A DNA stretch of 22,875 nt, from assembly GCA_023431205.1 (NCBI GenBank), contig JAEYXQ010000069.1, positions 1 through 22,875 on the forward strand, read 5' to 3'. The notes below the pieces were generated by a model. That model was not told where the DNA came from, did not search any database, and worked only from the letters and a program-made list of their open reading frames with translations. The position numbers were made by a program, and so were the translations under genes. Shown here one piece after another: positions 1-7,515 of the stretch. Positions within the stretch are counted from its first letter, which is position 1. Every line of letters starts with the position of its first letter. The stretch comes from Pseudomonadota bacterium (GTDB lineage: Bacteria; Pseudomonadota; Alphaproteobacteria; Rhizobiales; Devosiaceae).

Positions 1-190
1 CCTGATGCAGGGGCGGACGACGCTGGTGATCGCGCACCGGCTGGCGACGATCCGCGATGCCGATGCGATCCTGGTGCTCGACAATGGCCGCATCATCGAC
101 CAGGGCACGCATGACCAGCTGGTGAGCCAAGGCGGGCGCTATGCCGAGCTGGCGCGGCTGCAGTTCCGGCTCGCTGACGCGGCGAAGTAG
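1..190 (+). CDS. ABC exporter ATP-binding subunit, C-terminal end (partial)
   Basis: This is the last 62 or so residues of a reading frame that enters from the left edge of the window and stops with TAG at 188-190. The remaining sequence holds the end of an ABC ATPase domain: the switch-histidine (H-loop) motif TLVIAHRL, followed by the usual DADAILVLDNGRI and a GTHDQLVSQGG-type segment. This ending is typical of exporters of the MsbA/multidrug (ABCB) type, in which the nucleotide-binding domain sits at the C-terminus of a membrane half-transporter. Family membership is clear. Substrate and transmembrane part cannot be judged because the Walker A, signature and membrane regions lie outside. 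It is convergent with the OmpA-like gene, with only 2 bases between the two stop codons. Confidence 0.85.
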   Translation, partial: LMQGRTTLVIAHRLATIRDADAILVLDNGRIIDQGTHDQLVSQGGRYAELARLQFRLADAAK

Positions 191-192
191 GG

Positions 193-1218
193 TCAGCCTT
201 CGGTCAGCTTGAACTCGATGCGGCGATTGCGGCGATAGGCTTCGTCGCTGTCGCCGGGATCGAGCGGCGCGAACTCGCCGAAGCCGGCGGCGACCAGCCG
301 TGCGGGCGCGACGCCGCGGGACACCAGATATTGCGCCACCGAGATGGCGCGGGCCGCCGAGAGCTCCCAGTTGGACGGGAAGCGGGCGTTGCTGATGGGC
401 CGGACGTCGGTATGGCCGTCGATGCGCAGCACCCAGTTGATGTCGGGCGGAATCTCGTCCTCGAGCTGGAGAATGGCGTCGGCCAGAGCATCAAGCTCGG
501 GCAGGCCACCAGCCTGGATGTTGGCTTGGCCGGGATCGAACAGCACTTCGGACTGGAACACGAAGCGGTCGCCGACGACGCGCACATCGGCGCGGCCCTC
601 GAGGATTTCACGCAACCGGCCGAAGAAGTCTGAACGATACCTGCTCAGATCCTGAACGCGCTGCGCGAGGGCGAGGTTGAGGCGGCGGCCGAGGTCGGCG
701 ATTTGGGTGCGGGACTCCGCGTCACGGGCTTCGGAGGCTTCCAGAGCCGCTTCGAGGGCGCCGAGCTGGGCCCGCAGGGCGGCGAGCTGCTGGTTGAGCA
801 GGGCGACCTGGGCGTTGGCTTCTTCCGACAGTTCCTGGGCAGAGGCGAGTTCGGTTTCAAGGCCGGCAATGGTGCTGTCGCGATCATCGAGACCGGTGCC
901 GATGCCGGCAAGCTGGCCCTGCAGGGTCTGGTTCTCGGACTGGGCAGAGGCGAGGGTGGCGGTGAGCGCGGCGATCTGGCTGTTGAGATCGTCGGCGTTG
1001 GCGCGCTCGAGCTGCAGCATCTCGGTGAGTTCGGCGATCTGGCTGTTCAGGCGGGCAAGGGCGGTGTCGCGACCCTGGATTTCCTGTCCGAGGAAGAACT
1101 GCGTCAGCATGAACAGCGACAGCATGAAGATGATGACGAGCAAGAGGCTCGACAGCGCGTCGACGAAGCCGGGCCAGTAATTGGCCTCCTGCCGGCGGCG
1201 GGCGCGGGCGAAAGCCAT
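193..1218 (-). CDS. OmpA/MotB-like peptidoglycan-binding protein with long periplasmic coiled coil
   Basis: A 341-residue inner-membrane-anchored protein. Seen in order: a short basic N-terminus; one membrane helix at about 18-43 containing an acidic residue (D20 in PGFVDALSS), the position used for ion conduction in MotB, TolR and ExbD; a long alanine/glutamine/glutamate-rich coiled coil at about 46-190; and a C-terminal OmpA-like peptidoglycan-binding domain at about 205-341 with DGHTD (267-271), NWELSAAR (283-290) and NRRIEF (331-336). It begins 3 bases after the stop of the MotA/TolQ-like gene and the two clearly form one unit. By family logic the pair would be a proton- or sodium-driven stator that pulls on or senses the cell wall. 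It is longer than typical MotB in its coiled-coil linker and has no flagellar genes around it. The actual function is unknown. Confidence 0.85.
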   Translation of the reverse strand: MAFARARRRQEANYWPGFVDALSSLLLVIIFMLSLFMLTQFFLGQEIQGRDTALARLNSQIAELTEMLQLERANADDLNSQIAALTATLASAQSENQTLQGQLAGIGTGLDDRDSTIAGLETELASAQELSEEANAQVALLNQQLAALRAQLGALEAALEASEARDAESRTQIADLGRRLNLALAQRVQDLSRYRSDFFGRLREILEGRADVRVVGDRFVFQSEVLFDPGQANIQAGGLPELDALADAILQLEDEIPPDINWVLRIDGHTDVRPISNARFPSNWELSAARAISVAQYLVSRGVAPARLVAAGFGEFAPLDPGDSDEAYRRNRRIEFKLTEG

Positions 1219-1221
1219 GGG

Positions 1222-2211
1222 CTAATTCCGTCGCTCGTCGTTGTCGGCCTGGCTCAGCACCGCCTCGATCAGCTCGCGCAGCTTGCGGTTGGTCTCGCCC
1301 TGCTCGTTGATGTGGCGGCGGAGATCGTCCTGCTCGGTGCGGATGTGCTTGACGAGACCATCAATGCCGCGGGCCAGTTCGGCCATGGCGCGAATGGCAT
1401 TCTGGGAGGAGTTCTGGTTCTGCATGGTCGAGCCGAGCCGCTCGATGGCGGCAGTCATGTCGGAGCCGCCGGCATTGGCCTGCAGGGCGGTGACCGGGTG
1501 ATCGAGCTCGGTCATCGAGGTCATCCAGTCCTCGAGATCGGTATAGAAGGCGTTCTGCGCCTGGCTAGTCTGCAGGTCGAGGAAGCCCAGGATCAGCGAT
1601 CCCGCCAGGCCGAACAGCGAGGACGAGAAGGCGGTGCCCATGCCGCCCAGGGGCGCCGCAAGGCCTTCGCGGAGGGTCGCGAATTGCGAGGCGGTATCAC
1701 CGGCACCGACATCGAGGGTGTTGATGACGCCCGCGACGCTGCTGACGGTTTCCAACAGGCCGTAGAAGGTGCCCATGAGGCCGAGGAAGACGAGCAGGCC
1801 GGTGAGATAGCGCGAGGTGTCCTTGGCTTCGTCGAGGCGGTTGCCGACGGAATCGAGGATGGACCGCATCGCTGATGGAGTGATGATGGCTTCGCCGATC
1901 CGCTCACGCAGCAGGCCGGCGACGGGGGCCAGAAGAACCGGCGGGCGCACATTGGCAGTGCTGCCGTCCTGCAGGGAATTGACCCATTTCACTTCCGGGA
2001 AAAGCCGGTAAATCTGGCGGAAGCTGAGGAAGATACCGATCGCCAGGGCGAAGAAGATCATCGAGTTGATGAACGGGTTCGCCCAGAAGAAGGTGACGAT
2101 GTTGGTGAACAGGATGGCCGCGACCAACCCGACCAGCACCAGGAAGATCAGAATCTTGACGAGGTAAACCGTCGGGCTGGCGAGATGGTAGGGATCGTAG
2201 CCTTGCGTCAT
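1222..2211 (-). CDS. MotA/TolQ/ExbB-family proton channel protein
   Basis: A 329-residue membrane protein. Four membrane segments can be seen: about 15-37, 45-66, 135-155 and 190-212. The last two carry the conserved MotA/TolQ/ExbB pattern, with LVFLGLMGTFYGLLETV and the small-residue-rich GLAAPLGGMGTAFSSSLFG. After residue 213 there is a cytoplasmic tail of about 115 residues, the end of which (about 255-325) looks like a coiled coil. The next gene, 3 bases downstream, encodes an OmpA/MotB-like partner. Together they resemble an energised two-component motor of the MotAB/TolQR/ExbBD/ZorAB class. There are no Tol, Ton or flagellar neighbours here, and the real TolQR is encoded at the right end of the window, so this is a separate system. 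Function not known. A possible promoter lies at 2252-2280. Confidence 0.85.
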   Translation of the reverse strand: MTQGYDPYHLASPTVYLVKILIFLVLVGLVAAILFTNIVTFFWANPFINSMIFFALAIGIFLSFRQIYRLFPEVKWVNSLQDGSTANVRPPVLLAPVAGLLRERIGEAIITPSAMRSILDSVGNRLDEAKDTSRYLTGLLVFLGLMGTFYGLLETVSSVAGVINTLDVGAGDTASQFATLREGLAAPLGGMGTAFSSSLFGLAGSLILGFLDLQTSQAQNAFYTDLEDWMTSMTELDHPVTALQANAGGSDMTAAIERLGSTMQNQNSSQNAIRAMAELARGIDGLVKHIRTEQDDLRRHINEQGETNRKLRELIEAVLSQADNDERRN

Positions 2212-2251
2212 AGTGCTGTCGCGCTGCTCCCAAGCAAATCAGCCCCCTGGC

Positions 2252-2280
2252 ACACTAGTCAGCGGCACCAAGCGTGACAA
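2252..2280 (-). promoter_or_regulatory. Candidate promoter for the MotA/OmpA-like pair
   Basis: On the minus strand a TTGTCA hexamer (2275-2280) is followed after 17 bases by TAGTGT (2252-2257), giving a start of transcription about 35 bases before the MotA-like ATG. The -35 matches the consensus at 5 of 6 positions, the -10 only at 3 of 6. It lies in the 103-base gap after the inositol-monophosphatase gene. Prediction by eye only. Confidence 0.3.
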
Positions 2281-2314
2281 TGCCAAAGGCGTGGGGAGGC
2301 GCTGGCGTAAGGCG

Positions 2315-3109
2315 CTAGTGGATCGGCTTGAGCTGCTTCAGCAGTTCGCCCTGGATCGCCTCGTTGCCGGCAACCACCTGGCCGTTCCTGACCGAGCCGC
2401 CCTGGCCGGCAAAATCGGTAACGAAGCCGCCGGCTTCCTTGACCATCAGCAGGCCCGGCGCGACGTCCCAGGGGGCAAGGCCGGCTTCATAGAGGCCGTC
2501 GAAGCGGCCGGCGGCCAGCCAGGCCAGATCGACCGAGATCGACCCGGAGCGGCGGATACCGGCGACTGCCGGATTGATGGCGGCGAGCTGGCGCATCTGC
2601 AGGCCGTCATTGCTGGTGCCCTGCGTCTTGATGCCGGTCGAAACGAGCGCGTCGGCGAGATGACGACGCTGGGCGACACGGAGGCGCTTGCGATCGGCGA
2701 GCCAGGCGCCACCACCCTTTTCGGCGGTGTAGAGCTCGTCCATCACCGGATTGTAGATCACCGAGGCGACGATCTCGTTGGCGCGCTCGAGGGCAATCGC
2801 AACGGCAAAGAGCGGCACGGAGTGGAGGAAATTGGTGGTGCCGTCGAGCGGATCGATGATCCAGCGGTGCTGCCCATCGGTGCCTTCCACTTCCCCGCCT
2901 TCTTCCATCAGGAAGGCGTAGGTGGGGCGGGCCTTGCGCAGTTCGTCATAGACGATCTGCTCGGCGCGGAGGTCGGCCTTGGAAACGAAGTCCGCCGGGC
3001 CCTTGCGCGACACCTGCAGGTTCTCGACCTCGGCAAAATCCCGCGTCAGCGACTTGCCGGCCTTGTAGGCGGCATTGACCATGACGTTGAGAATGGCGGA
3101 ACGGGCCAT
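2315..3109 (-). CDS. Inositol monophosphatase family protein (SuhB-like)
   Basis: A 264-residue soluble enzyme of the lithium-sensitive, magnesium-dependent phosphatase superfamily. The metal-binding motif WIIDPLDGTTNF is at 83-94, the upstream acidic loop is LMEEGG at about 67-72, and the second motif APWDVAPGLLMVKEAGG starts at about 212 with WD at 214-215. Length and motif spacing match inositol-1-monophosphatases. The substrate could be inositol phosphate, or a related sugar or nucleotide phosphate (the superfamily includes histidinol-phosphate and 3'-phosphoadenosine phosphatases), so SuhB identity is likely but not proven. The start is supported by GGAG 7 bases before the ATG. It follows the Sel1 gene by 76 bases on the same strand and may be cotranscribed with it. 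Confidence 0.88.
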   Translation of the reverse strand: MARSAILNVMVNAAYKAGKSLTRDFAEVENLQVSRKGPADFVSKADLRAEQIVYDELRKARPTYAFLMEEGGEVEGTDGQHRWIIDPLDGTTNFLHSVPLFAVAIALERANEIVASVIYNPVMDELYTAEKGGGAWLADRKRLRVAQRRHLADALVSTGIKTQGTSNDGLQMRQLAAINPAVAGIRRSGSISVDLAWLAAGRFDGLYEAGLAPWDVAPGLLMVKEAGGFVTDFAGQGGSVRNGQVVAGNEAIQGELLKQLKPIH

Positions 3110-3185
3110 GGGATCACTCCGCGGCTGAAGAACATGGGAAGGGCGGGAACGGGCGTGGGGTTAATGCCCGAGAACGCCCGCAGGT

Positions 3186-4349
3186 TCAAGGGCTTTGAGG
3201 GTCGGCATCGGTGTCTTGCGGCTCCGCCTCGTCCGTGCCCGTCGCTGCGGACGGCGCTTCGGCCGCATCGGTCGGGGCCGGCAGCGTCTCGCCTTCGGGC
3301 GGGAGAGGCGCAACGGCAGCCGTCTGGCTCGGCGGCGGGGAGGGCCAGAAGCGGGCGCGTTCCTCGGCACGGCTCAGTGCTTCGGCGGGTATCGAGACCA
3401 GCAGGCGGTCAAGACTCGGATCGGTCAGGCCCTGCCGGCGGGCAAGCGCCCTGAACAGGGCGGCTTCTTCGAGGTCCAGCGGCACGCCTTCGCCGACGGC
3501 CAGGAGCTTGGCATAGCGGTTCTGGGCCACGGCGTTGCCCGCCTCGGCGGCGCGACGGTACCAGTCGGCGGCGCCGGTCACATCCTGTTCGATGCCCTGT
3601 CCGAGATAGAGCAGGGTGGCATAGTCGATCTGCGCTTCGACCAGGCCCTGTTCGGCGGCAAGGCCAACGTAGCGGGCGCCGTCCTCTGGGTTGGGAGCGA
3701 CGCCGGCGCCCTCGATCAGCATGGTGCCGTAGTCGTATTGCGCTTCGGGAAGCTCCGCGTCGGCTGCTTCCTTCATCAAGGCGGCGGCGGTGGTCAGGCT
3801 TGGAGAGGCGAACAGCCCTTCGATATGGAGCAGGGCCATGTTGTATTTTGCGGGGACGTAGCCGGCATTGGCCGACTGCTGGAACAGGCGGGCAGCGCGC
3901 TCGCGGTCCTTGGGCACGCCGATCCCCTGCTGGTAGTAAAGGGCCAGCGCAAAGGCGGCGAGCGGATCGCCATTGTTGGTTGCCAGTTGATACCAGCCGG
4001 CAGCGCGCTCTGGATTCTGAGGCACGCCGAGGCCCTGAGCGTAGATTTCCCCGATCAGCGTCTGGGCAGCAGCGTCGCCCTGTTCGGCGCGCGGCAGGGC
4101 CAGGTCGAGCGCCGTGAGGTAGTAGCCGCGCTGAAAGGCGCCATAGGCGTAGTCGACCGGCGCCCGCGGGCCGAACACGGAGTCCGAGATGGTTTCGGCG
4201 GGGGTGTCGGTTTCACTCCCGGTGGCGGCCTGTGTGTCCGTCAGAGCCTCGGTCAGGGCCTCGGTGGTGCCAGTGTCCTCAACCGCTTCCTGGGCCAGAG
4301 CTCCCGTGGTCAGGGCAGTCACCAGCGAGAGCATCAGCAGCCGCTTCAT
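3186..4349 (-). CDS. Exported Sel1-repeat (TPR-like) protein
   Basis: A 387-residue protein with an N-terminal signal peptide (MKRLLMLSLVTALTTGALA, cleavage likely after ALA at about 19), an acidic threonine-rich linker, and about six Sel1-type repeats of roughly 36 residues between about 90 and 310, recognisable by units such as LIGEIYAQGLGVPQNPERAAGWYQ and ALYYQQGIGVPKDRERAARL. The last 70 residues are rich in proline, alanine and acidic residues and are probably disordered. Sel1 repeats are helical protein-interaction scaffolds. A periplasmic adaptor role is an inference, and no partner is evident. The start codon overlaps the stop of the ThiE-like gene (ATGA at 4346-4349), so translation is probably coupled. 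Confidence 0.85.
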   Translation of the reverse strand: MKRLLMLSLVTALTTGALAQEAVEDTGTTEALTEALTDTQAATGSETDTPAETISDSVFGPRAPVDYAYGAFQRGYYLTALDLALPRAEQGDAAAQTLIGEIYAQGLGVPQNPERAAGWYQLATNNGDPLAAFALALYYQQGIGVPKDRERAARLFQQSANAGYVPAKYNMALLHIEGLFASPSLTTAAALMKEAADAELPEAQYDYGTMLIEGAGVAPNPEDGARYVGLAAEQGLVEAQIDYATLLYLGQGIEQDVTGAADWYRRAAEAGNAVAQNRYAKLLAVGEGVPLDLEEAALFRALARRQGLTDPSLDRLLVSIPAEALSRAEERARFWPSPPPSQTAAVAPLPPEGETLPAPTDAAEAPSAATGTDEAEPQDTDADPQSP

Positions 4350-4936
4350 GCCGATGGCTCCGAAAGCAGGGTTTTTAGGGCATCTGCCGGCGAGGCGACT
4401 GTCCAGATGCTGGTGGACAGCGCCAGGAATTCGGCGCCGGCAGCATCAAGGCTGGTGGCGCCAGGGTCGCTGAGCACCGCCGGAATTTCGAAGGTCTCGG
4501 CCCACCAGGAGGCAAGTTCCGTTGCCCTTGGGTCGGTCTCGCCGCCCAGTGGGCCGAACAGCAGGTAGTCGATGCCAAGCTCACCGAAGCTCATGGCATC
4601 GTGGCGGCTGCGGACGTTGCCGGCACCGACGATCAGATCCGGCTTGAGGGCGGAGACGGCCTCGCGCGCGGCCTCAAGGCCAGTGGTGACGTGGACACCA
4701 TCGGCTCCCAACCGCCGGGCAAGGGCGATATCGTCTTCGATCAACACGGCCGCGCCGGCGCCCTGGCCGATATTGACCACGTCGGCGGCAACGCGCGCAT
4801 AGGCCCGGTCATCGAGGCTGGCGCGACGGACCAGGATGGCAGAGGCCGGTGCGGCACTCAGGACGGCCATCAGCCGGGACCCGAAATCGGGCGCATCGGC
4901 TTCTGCCGGGGTGATGAGGTAGAGCTCGGGGGCCAT
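4346..4936 (-). CDS. Thiamine phosphate synthase-like (ThiE/TenI family) protein
   Basis: A 196-residue TIM-barrel protein when started at the ATG at 4936 (MAPELYLITPAEA), which fits the usual ThiE beginning; an upstream in-frame ATG at 5035 would add 33 residues without family resemblance. ThiE-like landmarks are AAVLIEDDIALARRLGADGVHV and YLLFGPLGG. Several residues used by true ThiE are changed, however: the QxREK segment reads VRRAS, the IND motif reads IED, and the phosphate-binding FPTxTK segment reads GPLGGETDP with no lysine. Overall fold assignment is good, but catalytic activity as thiamine phosphate synthase is doubtful. It lies after fba across a terminator and is coupled by a 4-base overlap to the Sel1 gene. 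Confidence 0.75.
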   Translation of the reverse strand: MAPELYLITPAEADAPDFGSRLMAVLSAAPASAILVRRASLDDRAYARVAADVVNIGQGAGAAVLIEDDIALARRLGADGVHVTTGLEAAREAVSALKPDLIVGAGNVRSRHDAMSFGELGIDYLLFGPLGGETDPRATELASWWAETFEIPAVLSDPGATSLDAAGAEFLALSTSIWTVASPADALKTLLSEPSA

Positions 4937-5030
4937 GGCAATCCGGCGAGGTGACGCTAGAACCGCTTCCTCCACTGCCAATTTGGCGAGATGAGGACGG
5001 TTTCCTCCAATAGGAGATGAGCGCCCCGCA

Positions 5031-5068
5031 GGCAAAGAAAATGCACGCCCCCGGGGGAGGAGGCGTGC
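5031..5068 (-). terminator. Intrinsic terminator after fba
   Basis: Read on the minus strand, a 10-bp stem (arms 5059-5068 and 5043-5052, GCACGCCTCC pairing GGGGGCGTGC with one G-U pair) and a 6-base C-rich loop are followed directly by ATTTTCTTTG. The stem begins about 30 bases after the fba stop. It separates the glycolytic genes from the ThiE-like/Sel1 unit. Confidence 0.85.
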
Positions 5069-5098
5069 CAGTCGTGACGTTGGGACGTCGCGTGAAAC

Positions 5099-6127
5099 TC
5101 AGGCGGCCCGGTCGACCGCGTTGTTCCACTCGCCGAGGGCGGCAAGCGAGTTCATCCGGGCGCGATGGGTAAAGGCGGCCTGGGCGGCGGGGAAATTCTC
5201 GCGGCGACCGGCCCAGGTGCGCAGGGCGACGTTCTGGAGCGCACGGCCATAGCTGAAGGTCAGCGGCCAGGGCTTGTTGGGGATGCGGGCCATGGCAGCA
5301 AGGTGTGCGGTCGCTTCCTCGTCGGTCTGGCCGCCGGACAGGAAGGCGATTCCCGGGACCGCGGCCGGCACGTGCTCGCGCAGCACTTCCACGGTGCGGC
5401 GGGCAACGTCTTCGACGGTGGGGCGATCGCGCGAGTTGACGCCCGGCAAGACCATGTTCGGCTTGAGCAGCATGCCCGAAAGGTCGACGCCGGCAAGGCG
5501 CAGTTCCTTGAACACGTTCTCCAGCACGTCGCCCGTCACCTGCGCACACCGCTCCATGGAGTGATTGCCGGGCTCGCCATCGCCGACCACTTCCGGCTCG
5601 ACGATCGGGACGATGCCGGCCTCCTGGCAGAGCATGGCATAACGGGCCAGCGAATGGGCATTGGCGCGGATATTGTTGCGGGTGGGGGCGATGTCGTTGA
5701 TGGTGATCACGGCGCGCCACTTGGCGAAGCCGGCGCCGAGGCTGGCATAGTGCGCGAGCCGCTGGCGCAGCCCATCCAGACCTTCGGTGATCTTCTCGCC
5801 GCTCTCCCCGGGCATGGGGAAGGCGCCGCGATCGACCTTGATGCCGGGAATGACGTCTGCGTCGGCCAGAATGGCGCGGAAGGAGGTGCCGTCTTCGGCG
5901 GATTGCTCCAGGGTCTCTTCGGTCAGGATGACGCCGGAGATGTAGTTGGTCATCGCCTCGCGCGAGCGGAACAGCATCTCGCGATAGTCGCGGCGCAGTT
6001 CCAGCGTGTTCGGCAGGTCGATCTTGCTGAAGCGCTTGGCAATGGTGGGGGTGGATTCGTCGGCAGCCAAAATGCCCTTGCCGGGCTCCACCAGCTTCTG
6101 GGCGATAGCGTTCAACGACTTGGTCAT
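5099..6127 (-). CDS. fba: Fructose-bisphosphate aldolase, class I
   Basis: A 342-residue enzyme that interconverts fructose 1,6-bisphosphate with dihydroxyacetone phosphate and glyceraldehyde 3-phosphate. It belongs to the Schiff-base (class I) family of animal/plant type: GILAADES near the N-terminus, IKVDRG (K98), AKWRAV (K136), IVEPEV (about 175-180), and the Schiff-base lysine K222 in MLLKPNMVLPG. I chose the ATG at 6127 because GAGG lies 6 bases before it. An in-frame ATG at 6151 adds eight residues but falls in the loop of a hairpin (6134-6160), and no such extension is expected. The gene follows pgk on the same strand and ends at a strong terminator. Most bacteria use class II enzyme for glycolysis, but class I next to pgk is common in Rhizobiales. 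Confidence 0.95.
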   Translation of the reverse strand: MTKSLNAIAQKLVEPGKGILAADESTPTIAKRFSKIDLPNTLELRRDYREMLFRSREAMTNYISGVILTEETLEQSAEDGTSFRAILADADVIPGIKVDRGAFPMPGESGEKITEGLDGLRQRLAHYASLGAGFAKWRAVITINDIAPTRNNIRANAHSLARYAMLCQEAGIVPIVEPEVVGDGEPGNHSMERCAQVTGDVLENVFKELRLAGVDLSGMLLKPNMVLPGVNSRDRPTVEDVARRTVEVLREHVPAAVPGIAFLSGGQTDEEATAHLAAMARIPNKPWPLTFSYGRALQNVALRTWAGRRENFPAAQAAFTHRARMNSLAALGEWNNAVDRAA

Positions 6128-6133
6128 TGGGGT

Positions 6134-6160
6134 CCTCGGGGAGAATAACATTCCCCGAGG
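6134..6160 (-). promoter_or_regulatory. Perfect hairpin containing the fba ribosome binding site
   Basis: Two 9-base arms, CCTCGGGGA (6134-6142 on the plus strand) and TCCCCGAGG (6152-6160), are perfectly complementary around a 9-base loop. In the fba mRNA the GAGG Shine-Dalgarno is the end of the 3' arm, 6 bases before the start codon, so folding would hide it. The repeat could instead be a DNA operator, since it has no U-tract for termination. The structure is certain; its role is inferred. Confidence 0.6.
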
Positions 6161-6206
6161 TTAGACTTTCGTCACCGCCGACGCGATTAGACCTACGGTT
6201 ATTGGA

Positions 6207-6229
6207 CGAAAGGCGGACGGAACCTTTCG
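6207..6229 (-). other. Inverted repeat just after the pgk stop codon
   Basis: CGAAAGG (6207-6213) and CCTTTCG (6223-6229) form a perfect 7-bp stem with a 9-base loop, starting 1 base after the pgk stop. There is no U-run after it on the minus strand, so it is unlikely to stop transcription. It may protect the pgk 3' end or may be chance. Confidence 0.35.
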
Positions 6230-6230
6230 C

Positions 6231-7433
6231 CTATTTCTTCAGGGCCTCGACGCCCGGTAGCACCTTGCCTTCCATCCATTCCAGGAAAGCGCCGCCGGCG
6301 GTGGACACATAGCTCATCTGGTCCTTGACGCCGGCATGGGCCAGGGCCGCCACGGTGTCGCCGCCGCCGGCAACGGAAACCAGCTTGCCGTCGTGGGTCC
6401 GGCGGGCGACGTGCCTGGCGATGGCGACCGTAGCAGCATCGAAGGGGTGCATCTCGAAGGCGCCGACCGGGCCGTTCCAGACCACGGTCTGGGCGTCGTC
6501 GATGGCGGCCTGGATGCGCTCGACCGACGAGGGGCCGATGTCGAGGATCATGCCGTCCTTGTCGATAGCGTCGACGCCATAAAGACGGGTCGGGGTGTCG
6601 GCCTTGAAGTGCCAGGCGACCACGGCGTCGATGGGCAGGATGATGGCGCATCCGCCCTTGTCGGCCTTTTCGAGGATGCGGATGGCGGTTTCGGCGAGGT
6701 CCTTCTCGCACAGCGACTTGCCGACGCCATAGCCCTGGGCGTGAAGGAAGGTGTTCGCCATGCCGCCACCGATCACCAGCGCATCGACCTTGGCGACGAG
6801 GTTTTCGAGCAGGTCGATCTTGGAGGAGACCTTGGCTCCGCCCACGATGGCGACCACCGGCTTTTTCGGCTTGCCGAGGCCGGCTTCGAGCGCTTCGAGT
6901 TCAGCCTGCATGGCAAGGCCCGCAGCCGATGGCAGCAGGCGCGCCAGGGCTTCGGTGGAGGCATGGGCGCGGTGGGCGGCGGAGAAGGCGTCGTTGACAT
7001 AGACGTCGCCGAGGCTCGCCATGCGCTGGGCGAGCTCGGGGTCGTTGGCTTCCTCGCCGGGGTGGAAGCGGGTGTTCTCGATCACATAGACGGCGCCGGC
7101 GGGGCCGGTATCGATGCCTTCCTTCGCCTTGGAGACATCGTTCCAGTCGCTCTTGATGAAGCCCACGGGATGACCGGTGGCCTCGACAATGGCGGGCACC
7201 ACCTGCTCGAGGGAGAATTCGGGATCGACCTTGCCCTTGGGGCGGCCGAAATGGCTGAGGAGGATGGCCTTGCCGTCGCGCTTGACGATCTCGCGGATGG
7301 TGGGGACGAGGCGCTCGATGCGGGTGGCATCGGTGACCTGCCCGTCAGCGACGGGGACGTTGAGATCGGCCCGCAACAGCACGCGCTTGCCGGTGAGATC
7401 GAGCTCATCGAGGGTCTTGAAGGTCGCGCCCAT
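6231..7433 (-). CDS. pgk: Phosphoglycerate kinase
   Basis: A 400-residue cytoplasmic enzyme that transfers phosphate between 1,3-bisphosphoglycerate and ADP, the ATP-forming step after GAPDH. All family hallmarks are visible: RADLNVPV near residue 21, LSHFGRPKG, ENTRFHPGEE, VGGAKVSSKI, GGGMANTFL, VVWNGPVGAFE and the nucleotide-binding VAGGGDTVAAL. Length equals the bacterial norm. The start is supported by GGAGG 6 bases upstream. It lies between the glycolipid-binding family gene (82 bases upstream) and fba (103 bases downstream), all on the minus strand. Because a terminator separates it from gap, it must be transcribed from a promoter within or before the two unknown genes at 7516-8609, or from its own leader. 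Confidence 0.98.
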   Translation of the reverse strand: MGATFKTLDELDLTGKRVLLRADLNVPVADGQVTDATRIERLVPTIREIVKRDGKAILLSHFGRPKGKVDPEFSLEQVVPAIVEATGHPVGFIKSDWNDVSKAKEGIDTGPAGAVYVIENTRFHPGEEANDPELAQRMASLGDVYVNDAFSAAHRAHASTEALARLLPSAAGLAMQAELEALEAGLGKPKKPVVAIVGGAKVSSKIDLLENLVAKVDALVIGGGMANTFLHAQGYGVGKSLCEKDLAETAIRILEKADKGGCAIILPIDAVVAWHFKADTPTRLYGVDAIDKDGMILDIGPSSVERIQAAIDDAQTVVWNGPVGAFEMHPFDAATVAIARHVARRTHDGKLVSVAGGGDTVAALAHAGVKDQMSYVSTAGGAFLEWMEGKVLPGVEALKK

Positions 7434-7515
7434 GCAGTGCCTCCGCAGGTGTTCGGTGTTGGCCGTGGCGTAGCAGACGAGGCGCCGGTTCGGAAGGGCG
7501 AAAACTCGGTGCCGG

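Noticed and set aside
703..1875. Long plus-strand open frame antisense to the motor pair
   Set aside because: It is the shadow of two well-supported minus-strand genes in high-GC DNA, with glycine/alanine-rich low-complexity translation. The same holds for long antisense frames over tkt, pgk, gap and fba.
193..2211. Zorya anti-phage system (ZorA/ZorB)
   Set aside because: Only the A/B-like motor pair is present. The neighbours are a metabolic phosphatase and an ABC exporter, with no ZorC/D/E-type gene, and OmpA/MotA pairs occur widely outside defence loci.
4809..5720. Minus-strand 303-residue frame across the fba end and ThiE-like start
   Set aside because: Arginine/proline-rich translation crossing the strong fba terminator and overlapping two recognised genes in another frame.
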